From assembly GCF_029968095.1 (NCBI RefSeq), contig NZ_JASCIR010000001.1, positions 434,001 through 498,000 on the forward strand: a stretch of DNA of 64,000 nucleotides, read 5' to 3'. This stretch comes from Streptomyces solicavernae. Its GTDB lineage: Bacteria > Actinomycetota > Actinomycetes > Streptomycetales > Streptomycetaceae. The position numbers and the translations under genes are program-made. Of this stretch, positions 1 through 7,991 are shown one piece after another. The stretch's first letter is position 1, and each line of letters opens with the position of its first letter. Under the pieces are notes generated by a model. That model was not told the origin of the DNA, made no database searches, and was given only the letters and a program-made list of their open reading frames with translations.

Positions 1-1
1 C

Positions 2-1180
2 ATGCGCGACTCCAAGCGCGACTCCATAAGCGGCGCACACGTACACCAGGCCGACACCGTCGTCGTCGGCGCGGGCATCGTCGGCCTCGCGCACGCCCTC
101 GCCGCCGCCCGCCGCGGCGAACGCGTCGTCGTCTTCGAGCGCGACGACTACGCCGTGGGCGCGTCCATCCGCAACTTCGGCATGATCTGGGCCGTCGGGC
201 AGCAGCGGGGCGCGATCTACGAGCGGGCCCTGCGCAGCCGCGAGATCTGGCTGGAGACAGCCGCCAAAACCGGACTGTGGGCCGAGCAGAGCGGTTCCCT
301 GCACCTGGCCCACCGGCCGGACGAGGTGGCGGTCCTGGAGGAGTTCGTCGCCGCCACGCCGGCCGCACGCGAGCGGGGGGTGCGGATGCTCAGCGCCCGC
401 GAGGCCGTGGAGCGAAGCCATGTGGCGCGGCCCGAGGGGCTGTTGGCGGCGATGTGGAGCCCGACCGAGCTCAACGTGGACCCGCGGCACGCGCTCCCCG
501 CCGTCGCGGAGCACCTGGTGGCCGAGTACGGCGTCGACATCCGCTTCGGCACCACCGTCCGCTCCGTCGACCTGCCGACCGTGTCCACCACGGCCGGTGA
601 GTGGCGGGCGGGGCGGGTCTTCGTGTGCAGCGGCAACGACTTCGCGACGCTCTACCCGCAGGTGTACGCGCACAGCGGCCTGGTGCGCTGCAAGCTGCAG
701 ATGATGCGCACCGGTGTGCAGCCCGGCGGCCGGCCGCTCGGCCCGATGCTGTGCGGCGGCCTCACGCTGCTGCACTACGCGGCGTTCGACGGCCTCGCGG
801 CGCGCGATGCGCTGGCCGCGCGGATGGACGAGGAGTTGCCGTACCACCGCGAGCACGGCATTCACGTCCTGCTCTCCCAGACCGCCGACGGCCGCCTGAC
901 GATCGGAGACAGCCACGCCTACGCCATGACGCACGACCCGTTCGAGGACGAGGCGGTCAACGAGGCCGTACGGGACTACCTGGGCACCTTCGCCGACCTG
1001 CCGGACCCCCGTGTCACCGAGCGCTGGACCGGCTACTACCCGTCCCTGCGCGACGGCCGCACGGAACTCGTGACGTCCCCGGAGCCGGGCGTGACCGTGG
1101 TCAACGGCGTGGGCGGGGCGGGGATGACGCTGTCGTTCGGGTTGGCGGAGGAGGTGGTGGGGGCGGGGGCCGGGGGCTGA
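2..1180 (+). CDS. FAD-dependent oxidoreductase (TIGR03364-like, DAO family)
   Basis: The product is a 392-residue flavoprotein of the D-amino-acid-oxidase/glycine-oxidase superfamily. The dinucleotide-binding signature GAGIVGLAHALAAA sits near residues 23-36, followed by the acidic residue that closes the Rossmann motif (VVVFERD). A C-terminal FAD-contact segment, VVNGVGGAGMTLSFGLAEE, is present near residues 365-384, so the protein looks complete at that end. It resembles the TIGR03364 branch, some members of which act in aminophosphonate catabolism; that assignment is a family inference and the substrate is unknown. The ATG is at base 2, so an upstream start outside the window cannot be excluded. 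It converges on the aldehyde dehydrogenase gene, with a hairpin between them. Confidence 0.8.
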   Translation: MRDSKRDSISGAHVHQADTVVVGAGIVGLAHALAAARRGERVVVFERDDYAVGASIRNFGMIWAVGQQRGAIYERALRSREIWLETAAKTGLWAEQSGSLHLAHRPDEVAVLEEFVAATPAARERGVRMLSAREAVERSHVARPEGLLAAMWSPTELNVDPRHALPAVAEHLVAEYGVDIRFGTTVRSVDLPTVSTTAGEWRAGRVFVCSGNDFATLYPQVYAHSGLVRCKLQMMRTGVQPGGRPLGPMLCGGLTLLHYAAFDGLAARDALAARMDEELPYHREHGIHVLLSQTADGRLTIGDSHAYAMTHDPFEDEAVNEAVRDYLGTFADLPDPRVTERWTGYYPSLRDGRTELVTSPEPGVTVVNGVGGAGMTLSFGLAEEVVGAGAGG

Positions 1181-1210
1181 TTTCCCGGCCCGGAAGCAAC
1201 CGGAAGCAAA

Positions 1211-1242
1211 AGGCCCCGGCGGGAACGATCCCGCCGGGGCCT
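1211..1242. terminator. Intrinsic terminator-like hairpin between convergent genes
   Basis: A perfect 14-bp inverted repeat (1211-1224 and 1229-1242) with a 4-nt loop lies between the stops of two convergent genes. Read on the minus strand the second arm is followed by TTTTG, so it best serves the aldehyde dehydrogenase gene; on the plus strand there is no T run. Confidence 0.75.
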
Positions 1243-1258
1243 GCGCGCGCAGCGCGAC

Positions 1259-2710
1259 TCAGTACCCGATACAAGCCGAATGCCACGCAGTGTAGAAGTC
1301 GAACACCTCGGGCGAGCACTCCGGCGGCCCGTACTGGGAGGCCTTCGCGCCGGTGTGCGGGAGGTGCGCGTACGCGCCGACGCCCGGCCGGTTCACGTGC
1401 AGCATGCCCGCCTCGAACCGCTCCACCGCCTCGAACGCCCGCGCCTGCGAGGCCGTGAACACGGTGCCGCTCATCCCGTACTTGACGGAGTTGGAGATGC
1501 GCAGCGCGTCGTCGAACCCGTCCGCGTCGACGACCGCGAGGACCGGGCCGAACACCTCCTCCTGCGCCAGCTCGCTGTCCCACGGCACGTCGCGGATCAC
1601 CGTCGGCTGCACGTAACAGCCCTCCGGCAGGCCCGGCCGCTCCTCGGGGCCGCCGCCGCACAGCACCTTGCCGCCGTCGCGCTGCGCGCCCTCGACCGCG
1701 GCGAGCGCGGCGTCCCTGCGTACGGTGTTGACGACCGGGCACACCTGCGAGGCGGGGTCGTCGCCGGGCCCCACGCGCAGTCCGGCGACCCGCGCCACCA
1801 GGAGGTCCAGGAACCGGTCCCGTACACGTATGTCCACCACGGCCCGGCTGGTCGCGGAGCACCGCTGGCCCGCCTGGCCGAAGGCGCCGTGCACGACCGC
1901 GTCCACGGCGCGGTGCAGGTCCGCGTCGTCGCACACGACCACCGCGTTCTTGCCGCCCAACTCCAGCTGCGTACGCAGGAGTCGGTCCGCGCCGCCGGTG
2001 TGGATGGCGGTGCCGACGCCGAGGGAGCCGGTGAAGCTGATGCCGGCCACCGCCGGGTTGGCGACCAGGGCCTCACCGGCCGCGACGTCGCCCTGAACGA
2101 GGTTGAGCACCCCATCCGGCACGCCCGCCTGCTGGAAGACCTCCACGAGCAGCGCGGAGGTGAGCGGGGTGAGCGGCGACGGCTTCAGGACCGCGGTGCA
2201 GCCGGAGAGCAGGGCGGGCGCGACCTTCCACATCGGGATGGCGAGCGGGAAGTTCCAGGGGGTGACGAGGCCGACGACGCCGATGGGGCGGCGGAACGTG
2301 TACGCGAAGGTGCGCTCGTCCTCCGCGGGCGCGGTCACACCGCCGAGGCGCCGGGCCTGGCCGGCCGTGAACTCCAGTACGGCGAGGGCGCGTCGGACCT
2401 CGCCGCGGGCTTCGGCGAGGAGCTTGCCCTGTTCGCGGGTGATGGCGGCGGCGACCTCGTCGGCGCGGGCGTCGAGCAGGCGTCCTGCCTCGGTGAGGTG
2501 GGCGGCACGCTTGATCGGGCCGAGGGCGCGCCAGGCCGGGAGCGCGGCCGCCGCGGCGTCCACGGCGCGGTCGGCGTCCACGCCGCCGGACTCGGCGAAC
2601 TCCCCCAGTACGTCGGAGAAGTCGGCCGGGTTGACGTTCTCCCGGGTGAGTCCGGATTCGGCGCGGGACCATCGCCCGTCGACGAAGTTGAGCCGAAGGT
2701 GCTGTGACAC
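1259..2710 (-). CDS. Aldehyde dehydrogenase (NAD(P)+-dependent, ALDH superfamily)
   Basis: A 483-residue ALDH, which is the usual family length. Visible signatures are the coenzyme-binding region VTPWNFPLAIPMWKVAPAL, the general-base stretch QLELGGKNAVVV and the catalytic cysteine in GQAGQRCSATSR, followed by QEEVFGPVLAV. I chose the GTG at 2710 (protein starts VSQHLRLNFVDG) because a GGGGAGGG ribosome site lies 6-9 nt upstream; the reading frame stays open far beyond this but the extra residues are low-complexity and overlap a real gene. The enzyme oxidises an aldehyde to an acid; the closest look is to semialdehyde-type dehydrogenases, but the substrate cannot be read from sequence. Next to an FAD oxidoreductase, it could handle the aldehyde made by that enzyme. 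Confidence 0.85.
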   Translation of the reverse strand: MSQHLRLNFVDGRWSRAESGLTRENVNPADFSDVLGEFAESGGVDADRAVDAAAAALPAWRALGPIKRAAHLTEAGRLLDARADEVAAAITREQGKLLAEARGEVRRALAVLEFTAGQARRLGGVTAPAEDERTFAYTFRRPIGVVGLVTPWNFPLAIPMWKVAPALLSGCTAVLKPSPLTPLTSALLVEVFQQAGVPDGVLNLVQGDVAAGEALVANPAVAGISFTGSLGVGTAIHTGGADRLLRTQLELGGKNAVVVCDDADLHRAVDAVVHGAFGQAGQRCSATSRAVVDIRVRDRFLDLLVARVAGLRVGPGDDPASQVCPVVNTVRRDAALAAVEGAQRDGGKVLCGGGPEERPGLPEGCYVQPTVIRDVPWDSELAQEEVFGPVLAVVDADGFDDALRISNSVKYGMSGTVFTASQARAFEAVERFEAGMLHVNRPGVGAYAHLPHTGAKASQYGPPECSPEVFDFYTAWHSACIGY

Positions 2711-3100
2711 GGGGTTGCCCTCCCCTTCGCTGGACCGGGCCGGCGCGGTGCCGGCACCTCGGGTCAGGCTCGCGCCTGCCGGGGACGCCCACAATGCGTC
2801 ATTGGGCAATGCCCGCGATAGCACCGCGCTATGGGGGCTCCGCCCCCGTGCCCCCGTTTGTCCTTGCGCCTGCCGCGCCGTCGTGGCTGATCGCGCAGTT
2901 CCCCGCGCCCCTGTCGGGGAGCGGCCGCCGTACCGGCTGACCAGGCCTGTTCGTAAAGTCCCGCCCCGGCCCCTACTGCCGGACCGGCACTCCGTGCCAA
3001 GATCTCCCGCAGCGCGCACGACGCGGCCGGCACACGATGCGGGCCGGTGCACGACGGGGGCCACAGGAAGCGTGAACCGTTGCGGGAGGCGGGAGTTCGG
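2711..3100. other. Divergent intergenic region with hairpins and a dispersed repeat
   Basis: This 390-bp gap separates the divergent aldehyde dehydrogenase and lactate monooxygenase-like genes. It contains GC hairpins (for example GGGGGCTCCGCCCCC near 2837-2851) and a segment at about 2880-2912 that recurs almost unchanged at 22727-22760 (core TCGCGCAGTTCCCCGCGCCC). I see no convincing open reading frame with a ribosome site. Promoters for both flanking genes must lie here but I cannot name -35/-10 boxes with confidence. Confidence 0.5.
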
Positions 3101-4267
3101 ATGGCGCAGCACTGGGCGGACTTTCAGAACGAGATCTATCTGAACGGCTTGACGGGGTCCGTGCCCCGGCTGCCCACGGATCTGACGCGCCTGGAGGAGC
3201 TGGTCGAGCGGCGGCTCGGCCCGGGGCCGGTCGGCTATGTGGCGGGCAGCGCGGGCAGCGGCAGCACCGCCGCCGCGAACCGCGCGGCCCTGGACCGGCG
3301 CCGGATCGTGCCGCGGATGCTGCGGGACGTGCACCAACGGGACCTGTCCGTCGAGGTGTTGGGGCGCCCGCTGCCCGCGCCGCTCGCGCTCGCGCCGGTG
3401 GGCGTCCTGTCGATCATGCACCCGGACGCGGAGTCGGCGGCGGCGCGGGCGGCGGCCGCGCAGGGCGTGCCGTTCGTGCTGTCGTCGGCGTCGAGCACGC
3501 CGATGGAGCAGGTCGCGGAGGCGATGGGCGATGCCGAGCGGTGGTTCCAGCTGTACTGGGCGAGGGACCGGGAGGTGACGAAGAGCTTCCTCGACCGGGC
3601 GAAGGCCGCCGGGTTCACGGCGCTGCTCGTCACCCTCGACACGCCGCTGCTCGCCTGGCGGCCGCGCGACCTGGACCAGGCGTATCTGCCGTTCCTGCAC
3701 GGCGTGGGCACCGCCAACTACTTCACCGACCCGGCGTTCCAGGCCGGTCTGGCCAAGCCGGTGCACGAGGACCCGGACGCGGCGGTCATGCACTTCGTGG
3801 GCATGTTCTCCGACCCGGCGAAGACCTGGCCGGACCTGGCGTTCCTGCGGGAGAACTGGGACGGTCCGATCGTCCTGAAGGGCGTCCTGCACCCGGACGA
3901 CGCGCGGCTCGCGGCGGACGCGGGCATGGACGGCGTGGTGGTGTCCAACCACGGCGGCCGTCAGGTGGCGGGCTCGGTGGCCGCGGCGGACGCCCTGCCG
4001 CGCGTCGCGGAGGCGGTCGGCGACCGGCTGACCGTCCTGTTCGACAGCGGCGTACGCACCGGCGACGACGTGTTCAAGGCCCTCGCGCTCGGCGCGCAGG
4101 CGGTGCTCCTTGGACGGCCGTACGCGTACGGGCTCGGCCTCGACGGCCAGTCCGGGGTGGAGCACGTGATCCGTTGCCTGCTCGCGGAGTTCGACCTGAC
4201 CCTCGCCCTGACCGGCCATGCCCGCCCCGGCACCGTCGGCTCGGCCGACCTCGACCTGGAGCAGTGA
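3101..4267 (+). CDS. FMN-dependent alpha-hydroxy-acid oxidase, lactate 2-monooxygenase type
   Basis: A 388-residue TIM-barrel flavoenzyme of the L-lactate oxidase/glycolate oxidase family. The active-site histidine and arginine are in SNHGGRQVAG, the FMN-phosphate lysine is in ILKGVLHPDDA, and the C-terminal FMN site is DSGVRTGDDVFKALALGAQAV. Overall pattern (NEIYLNG start, ITLDT-like and WRPRDL segments) follows mycobacterial lactate 2-monooxygenase, which converts lactate to acetate and CO2, so this is the best guess; another 2-hydroxy acid is possible. I chose the ATG at 3101 because GGGAGGCGGGAG lies just upstream; an in-frame ATG at 3047 would add residues without family support. Its stop overlaps the start of the next gene (TGATG), indicating translational coupling. 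Confidence 0.85.
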   Translation: MAQHWADFQNEIYLNGLTGSVPRLPTDLTRLEELVERRLGPGPVGYVAGSAGSGSTAAANRAALDRRRIVPRMLRDVHQRDLSVEVLGRPLPAPLALAPVGVLSIMHPDAESAAARAAAAQGVPFVLSSASSTPMEQVAEAMGDAERWFQLYWARDREVTKSFLDRAKAAGFTALLVTLDTPLLAWRPRDLDQAYLPFLHGVGTANYFTDPAFQAGLAKPVHEDPDAAVMHFVGMFSDPAKTWPDLAFLRENWDGPIVLKGVLHPDDARLAADAGMDGVVVSNHGGRQVAGSVAAADALPRVAEAVGDRLTVLFDSGVRTGDDVFKALALGAQAVLLGRPYAYGLGLDGQSGVEHVIRCLLAEFDLTLALTGHARPGTVGSADLDLEQ

Positions 4268-5286
4268 TGAGCGACGACACGACCGCGCCGAGCACCACGC
4301 CCGCCGACACGCCCGCCGACGGGCCGCACGTCCTGGCCGTGGTCCCCGCGCATGTCGGCGGGCGCGCGGCCGGGTCCGGGTTCGCGGCGCTGCTGCCCGC
4401 CCCGGCCCGGGTCACGGTCGTCGAGTCCGTCGACGAGGACCCCGAGGCGCTGCGCACCGCCCGCGTGCTGATCACCGCCCTCTCCCCGGTGACGGCCGGA
4501 CACCTGGCCGCCGCACCGGAGTTGGAGCTGGTGCAGTGCTCCAGCCACGGCTTCGACTACGTGGACGTGGCGGCGGCGCGCGAGCGCGGCGTGTCCGTGT
4601 GCACGATCGGGTCGAGCGACGCGGAGAAGCAGAACGTCGCCGAGCAGACCTTCGCGCTGATGCTGGCCCTCGCCAAGCAGCTGGTCCCCGCGCACACCGC
4701 GCTGGCCGACGCCGACTGGGCGCTGCCCCGCCTCAAGCCGTCGCTGACCGAACTGTCCGGCAAGCGGCTCGGCATCGTCGGCCTCGGGCAGATCGGGCAG
4801 GAAGTGGCGGTCAGGGGGCGCGCGTTCTCCATGGACGTGGTCTACGCGGGCCGCCGCCGCGCGGAACCGGAGGCCGAGGAGCGGTCGGGCGCCCGGCAGA
4901 TGGACCTGGACGAGCTGCTCCGTACCTCGGACTACGTGAGCCTGCACGCGCCGCTCACGGAGGCGACCCGGAACCTGCTGTCGGCGGAGCGTCTGGCCCT
5001 CCTGAAGCCCACGGCGTTCGTCGTGAACACGGCGCGGGGTGCGCTGATCGACCAGGAGGCGCTGGCGGACGCGCTGGAGTCGGGCGCGCTCGCGGGCGCG
5101 GGCCTGGACGTCTTCGACCCGGAGCCCCCGCCGGCGTCCCTGCGGCTGCTGCGCGCGCCCCACGTGGTCCTGTCCCCGCACGTCGGCGGCGTGACCCGGG
5201 AGACGGTCGTACGGATCGCGCTCGCGGCGGCGCAGAATGTGGCGGGGTTCTTGGCGGGGAAGCCGGCGGGGGATGTCGTGAACTAG
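4267..5286 (+). CDS. D-isomer-specific 2-hydroxyacid dehydrogenase
   Basis: A 339-residue NAD-dependent dehydrogenase of the D-2-hydroxyacid family. The dinucleotide motif is GIVGLGQIGQEVA (about residue 165), the family signatures NTARGALID and GAGLDVFDPEP follow, and the catalytic histidine is in SPHVGG. The start ATG overlaps the upstream stop by one base (TGATG), so it is co-translated with the flavin-dependent 2-hydroxy-acid oxidase. The pairing of a D-specific dehydrogenase with an (S)-specific oxidase suggests the two act on one 2-hydroxy/2-keto acid pool, but the acid itself is not indicated. The first 20 residues are a Thr/Pro/Ala-rich extension without family meaning. A long perfect hairpin follows the stop immediately. 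Confidence 0.85.
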   Translation: MSDDTTAPSTTPADTPADGPHVLAVVPAHVGGRAAGSGFAALLPAPARVTVVESVDEDPEALRTARVLITALSPVTAGHLAAAPELELVQCSSHGFDYVDVAAARERGVSVCTIGSSDAEKQNVAEQTFALMLALAKQLVPAHTALADADWALPRLKPSLTELSGKRLGIVGLGQIGQEVAVRGRAFSMDVVYAGRRRAEPEAEERSGARQMDLDELLRTSDYVSLHAPLTEATRNLLSAERLALLKPTAFVVNTARGALIDQEALADALESGALAGAGLDVFDPEPPPASLRLLRAPHVVLSPHVGGVTRETVVRIALAAAQNVAGFLAGKPAGDVVN

Positions 5287-5337
5287 GGCCTGTCCGGCGG
5301 ATCTTCGCGGGTCCACGAAGATCCGCCGGACAGGCCC
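5286..5337. terminator. 22-bp perfect hairpin after the dehydrogenase gene
   Basis: Arms 5286-5307 and 5316-5337 are perfectly complementary with an 8-nt loop and begin inside the stop codon. It is a strong factor-independent-type hairpin though without a T run. The arm sequence (CCTGTCCGGCGGATC) resembles a palindromic element I associate with intergenic regions of many Streptomyces, so it may be a mobile repeat adopted as a terminator. Confidence 0.75.
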
Positions 5338-5398
5338 CAGGACATCCGTCGCCCGAGGCGGAGCCGCAGAGGTCGCGGCCCCGCGCTCCTCGGGGCGC

Positions 5399-5641
5399 TC
5401 ACGTGAGGTCGAACTCCCCCTCGCGCGCCCCGAGAACGAACGCCCGCCACTCCGCCGGGCTGAAGATCAGGGACGGGCTGTCCGGACTGCCGCCGTTGCG
5501 CATCGCGATGAAGCCCTCGACGAAGGCGATCTGCACGTCGCCCCGGCCCTGGCTGCTGGACTGCCAGGCGGCGTTGCTGAGGTCGAGGTCGGGCTTCTGC
5601 CAACTCGCAAAGGTCCGCTGGGTGATGGTGCTGTCGGCCAC
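5399..5641 (-). CDS. DUF397 domain-containing protein
   Basis: An 80-residue protein with the whole DUF397 pattern: W-x-S-S-x(2)-G near residue 27, then VEGFIAMRNGGSPDSPSLIFSPAEWRAFV, ending in GEFDLT. DUF397 proteins are small actinobacterial proteins usually encoded next to an XRE-type helix-turn-helix regulator and thought to act with it, in some cases in development or antibiotic control. No such regulator is adjacent here, so this is an orphan copy. The GTG at 5641 is preferred because GGGAGGAG lies 7 nt upstream; a longer frame exists but lacks a ribosome site. The usual cysteine of the domain is replaced (GRGDVQIAF), a feature of many orphan members. Confidence 0.8.
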   Translation of the reverse strand: MADSTITQRTFASWQKPDLDLSNAAWQSSSQGRGDVQIAFVEGFIAMRNGGSPDSPSLIFSPAEWRAFVLGAREGEFDLT

Positions 5642-5755
5642 GTCCGTGCTCCTCCCGGTACTTCCCGTTCGGTCTGCGGCCAGCCTAGCGAGCGGTGCGG
5701 GCGCCGGACAGGCCACGGAAGGAGGACCCTGGCCGGTCCGGCGCCCCCGGCCCCG

Positions 5756-6922
5756 TCAACTGCTCGGCGGCTTGGCCCCCACCAGCCACATCGCGAAGAA
5801 CTGCGAGCCGCCCCCGTAGGCGTGCCCGAGCGCCTTGCGGGCCCCGTCGACCTGGTGCTCGCCCGCGAGGCCGCGCACCTGCAGGGCGGCCTCGGCGAAG
5901 CGGATCATGCCGGAGGCGCCGATGGGGTTGGTGGACAGGACCCCGCCGGACATGTTGACCGGAAGGTCCCCGTCGAGTTCCGTCACCCCCGACTCGGTGA
6001 GCTTCCAGCCCTCGCCCTTTGCCGCGAAGCCCAGGTTCTCCAGCCACATCGGCTCGTACCAGGAGAACGGCACGTACATCTCGACGGCGTCGATCTCGCG
6101 GCGCGGGTCGGTGACGCCGGACTGCCGGTACACGTCGGCGGCGCAGTCCTGGCCGGCCTGCGGCGAGACGAAGTCCTTGCCGGCGAACATGGTGGGTTCG
6201 CTGCGCATGGCGCCGCCGTGCATCCAGGCGGGCGGCCGGGGTGAACGGGCCGCGCCCGCACGGTCGGTGAGGACCATCGCGCAGGCCCCGTCGGACGACG
6301 GGCAGGTCTCGGAGTAGCGGACGGGGTCCCACAGCATCGGGGAGGACTGGACCTTCTCCAGGGTGATGTCCTCCTCGTGGAGGTGTGCGTACGGGTTCTT
6401 CAGGGCGTTGCGGCGGTCCTTGTACGCGACGAGCGAGCCGACCGTGTCCGGGGCGCCGGTGCGTCGCATGTACGCGCGCACGTGCGGGGCGAAGAACCCG
6501 CCCGCCCCGGCGAGCAGCGGCTGCTGGAACGGCACGGGCAGCGAGAGCCCCCACATGGCGTTGGACTCGGACTGCTTCTCGAAGGCGAGGGTGAGGACGG
6601 TGCCGTGCACGCGGGCGGCCACCAGGCCCGCGGCGACCAGGGCGGTGGAGCCGCCGACGGAACCGGCCGTGTGCACGCGGAGCATGGGTTTGCCGACGGC
6701 GCCGAGCGCGTCGGCGAGGTACAGCTCCGGCATCATGACGCCCTCGAAGAAGTCGGGCGCCTTGCCGATGACGACGGCGTCGATGTCCGCCCAGGTCAAC
6801 TCGGCGTCCGCCAGGGCCCGCCTTGCGGCCTCCCGGACGAGCCCGGCGAGCGACACGTCCTTGCGGGACGCGACGTGCTTGGTCTGGCCGATCCCGACGA
6901 CGGCCACGGGTTCCTTAGCCAC
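5756..6922 (-). CDS. Thiolase-fold lipid-transfer protein (Ltp3-like)
   Basis: A 388-residue thiolase-superfamily protein of the lipid-transfer/SCP2-thiolase branch (starts VAVVGIGQTKH; conserved NPIGASGMIRFAEAALQVRG; ending GHAYGGGSQFFAMW). Members include the retro-aldol lyases and thiolases of sterol side-chain breakdown. It is the last gene of a minus-strand set whose order, DUF35-thiolase-thiolase, is the same as mycobacterial Rv3521-ltp4-ltp3, which is why I call it Ltp3-like. The usual nucleophilic cysteine of biosynthetic thiolases is not evident (the region reads HTAGSVGGSTA), as expected for aldolase-type members rather than true thiolases. Its start overlaps the upstream gene's stop by 8 nt, so the two are translationally coupled and probably form a complex with the OB-fold protein. 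Confidence 0.8.
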   Translation of the reverse strand: MAKEPVAVVGIGQTKHVASRKDVSLAGLVREAARRALADAELTWADIDAVVIGKAPDFFEGVMMPELYLADALGAVGKPMLRVHTAGSVGGSTALVAAGLVAARVHGTVLTLAFEKQSESNAMWGLSLPVPFQQPLLAGAGGFFAPHVRAYMRRTGAPDTVGSLVAYKDRRNALKNPYAHLHEEDITLEKVQSSPMLWDPVRYSETCPSSDGACAMVLTDRAGAARSPRPPAWMHGGAMRSEPTMFAGKDFVSPQAGQDCAADVYRQSGVTDPRREIDAVEMYVPFSWYEPMWLENLGFAAKGEGWKLTESGVTELDGDLPVNMSGGVLSTNPIGASGMIRFAEAALQVRGLAGEHQVDGARKALGHAYGGGSQFFAMWLVGAKPPSS

Positions 6923-7991
6923 GTGCTTCCCCTTCGAGTACGGCGACCAGGTTCTGTTGCAGGCACGGCCCGGACGTGGCGTGCGCGAGGGCGCGCTCGG
7001 ACTCGCCCCGGTGGATGCGGGCGGCGGCCTCGCCGAGCCGGATCAGCCCGGCGGCCATCACGGGGTTGGCGGCGAGCGGGCCGCCGGAGGGGTTGACGGC
7101 CACCTCGTCGCCCAGCTTCAGGGCCTTGCGCAGGACGACCTCCTGGGAGGTGTACGGGGCGTGCAACTCGGCGGTGTCGACGGGCAGGTGAAACACTCCG
7201 GCCTTCTCGGCGGCGAGCCGGGTGGACGGCGAGTCGGTGAGGTCCCGCACGCCCAGGGAGTGCGCCTCGATGCGGTGGTCCATGCCCCGGATCCAGGCGG
7301 GCCGCTCGCACAGTTCCCGGGCCCGGTCCCCGGCGGCGAGGATCACGGCGGCCGCGCCGTCGGAGACGGGCGGCACGTCCCCGGTACGCAGCGGCCGTAC
7401 GAGATAGTCCCCCTGACCGCGTGCACCGGGCACCTGGGCATGGGAGTTGGTGAGGGCCAAGTCGCGGCTGCGGGCGGCGACCCCGGCGAGCGCGGCCTCG
7501 TCCGTCTCCCCCGCGTCGATCAGCGCCTGCGCCTGGAGCGCGGCGAGGGCGACGGAGTCAGGCCAGAGCGGGGCGACGTAGTACGGGTCGAGCTGCCGGG
7601 TGAGGACGTCGCGTACGGAGCCGGGCGAGGACTTGCCGTACGAGTAGACGAGTGCGGTGTCGACCTCGCCGGTGAGGATCTTCACCCAGGCCTCGTAGAG
7701 CGCCCAGGCGCCGTCCATCTCGACATGGGACTCGGAGATCGGCGGCCAGGCGCCGACGCCGTCGAGGGCCATGGTGAAGGAGAAGGCGCGGCCCGCGAGG
7801 TAGTCGGAGGAGCCGGAGCAGGTGAACCCGATGTCGCTGGTCCTCAGGCCGGTCTGCTGCAGGACCTCGTGCAGGACGGGCATGAGCATCTCCACCTCGG
7901 AGTGCTCGTCGCTGGTGCGGGTGTGGTCGCTCTGTCCGAAGGCGACGATCGCGACGTCCCTCAGGGGCCCTGCGGCGGCTGCGGCGGCCAT
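6915..7991 (-). CDS. Thiolase-fold lipid-transfer protein (Ltp4/Ltp2-like)
   Basis: A 358-residue thiolase-like protein of the same superfamily as its downstream neighbour but divergent from it. It starts DVAIVAFGQSDH, has SSGDY-type and SHVEMDGAWALYEA segments in place of the classical cysteine loop, and ends with NPSGGPLAANPVMAAGLIRLGEAA. Proteins of this shape pair with a DUF35 partner to form side-chain aldolases or thiolases acting on steroid-CoA thioesters. The gene begins directly after the stop of the DUF35 gene (1-nt spacing) and overlaps the next gene, so all three are surely one transcript. The function as a lyase versus thiolase cannot be settled by eye. Confidence 0.78.
   Translation of the reverse strand: MAAAAAAGPLRDVAIVAFGQSDHTRTSDEHSEVEMLMPVLHEVLQQTGLRTSDIGFTCSGSSDYLAGRAFSFTMALDGVGAWPPISESHVEMDGAWALYEAWVKILTGEVDTALVYSYGKSSPGSVRDVLTRQLDPYYVAPLWPDSVALAALQAQALIDAGETDEAALAGVAARSRDLALTNSHAQVPGARGQGDYLVRPLRTGDVPPVSDGAAAVILAAGDRARELCERPAWIRGMDHRIEAHSLGVRDLTDSPSTRLAAEKAGVFHLPVDTAELHAPYTSQEVVLRKALKLGDEVAVNPSGGPLAANPVMAAGLIRLGEAAARIHRGESERALAHATSGPCLQQNLVAVLEGEARG

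Noticed and set aside
1259..4219. One 986-codon minus-strand frame
   Set aside because: Only the part from 2710 down is aldehyde dehydrogenase; the rest is antisense to the lactate monooxygenase-like gene and has no family features.
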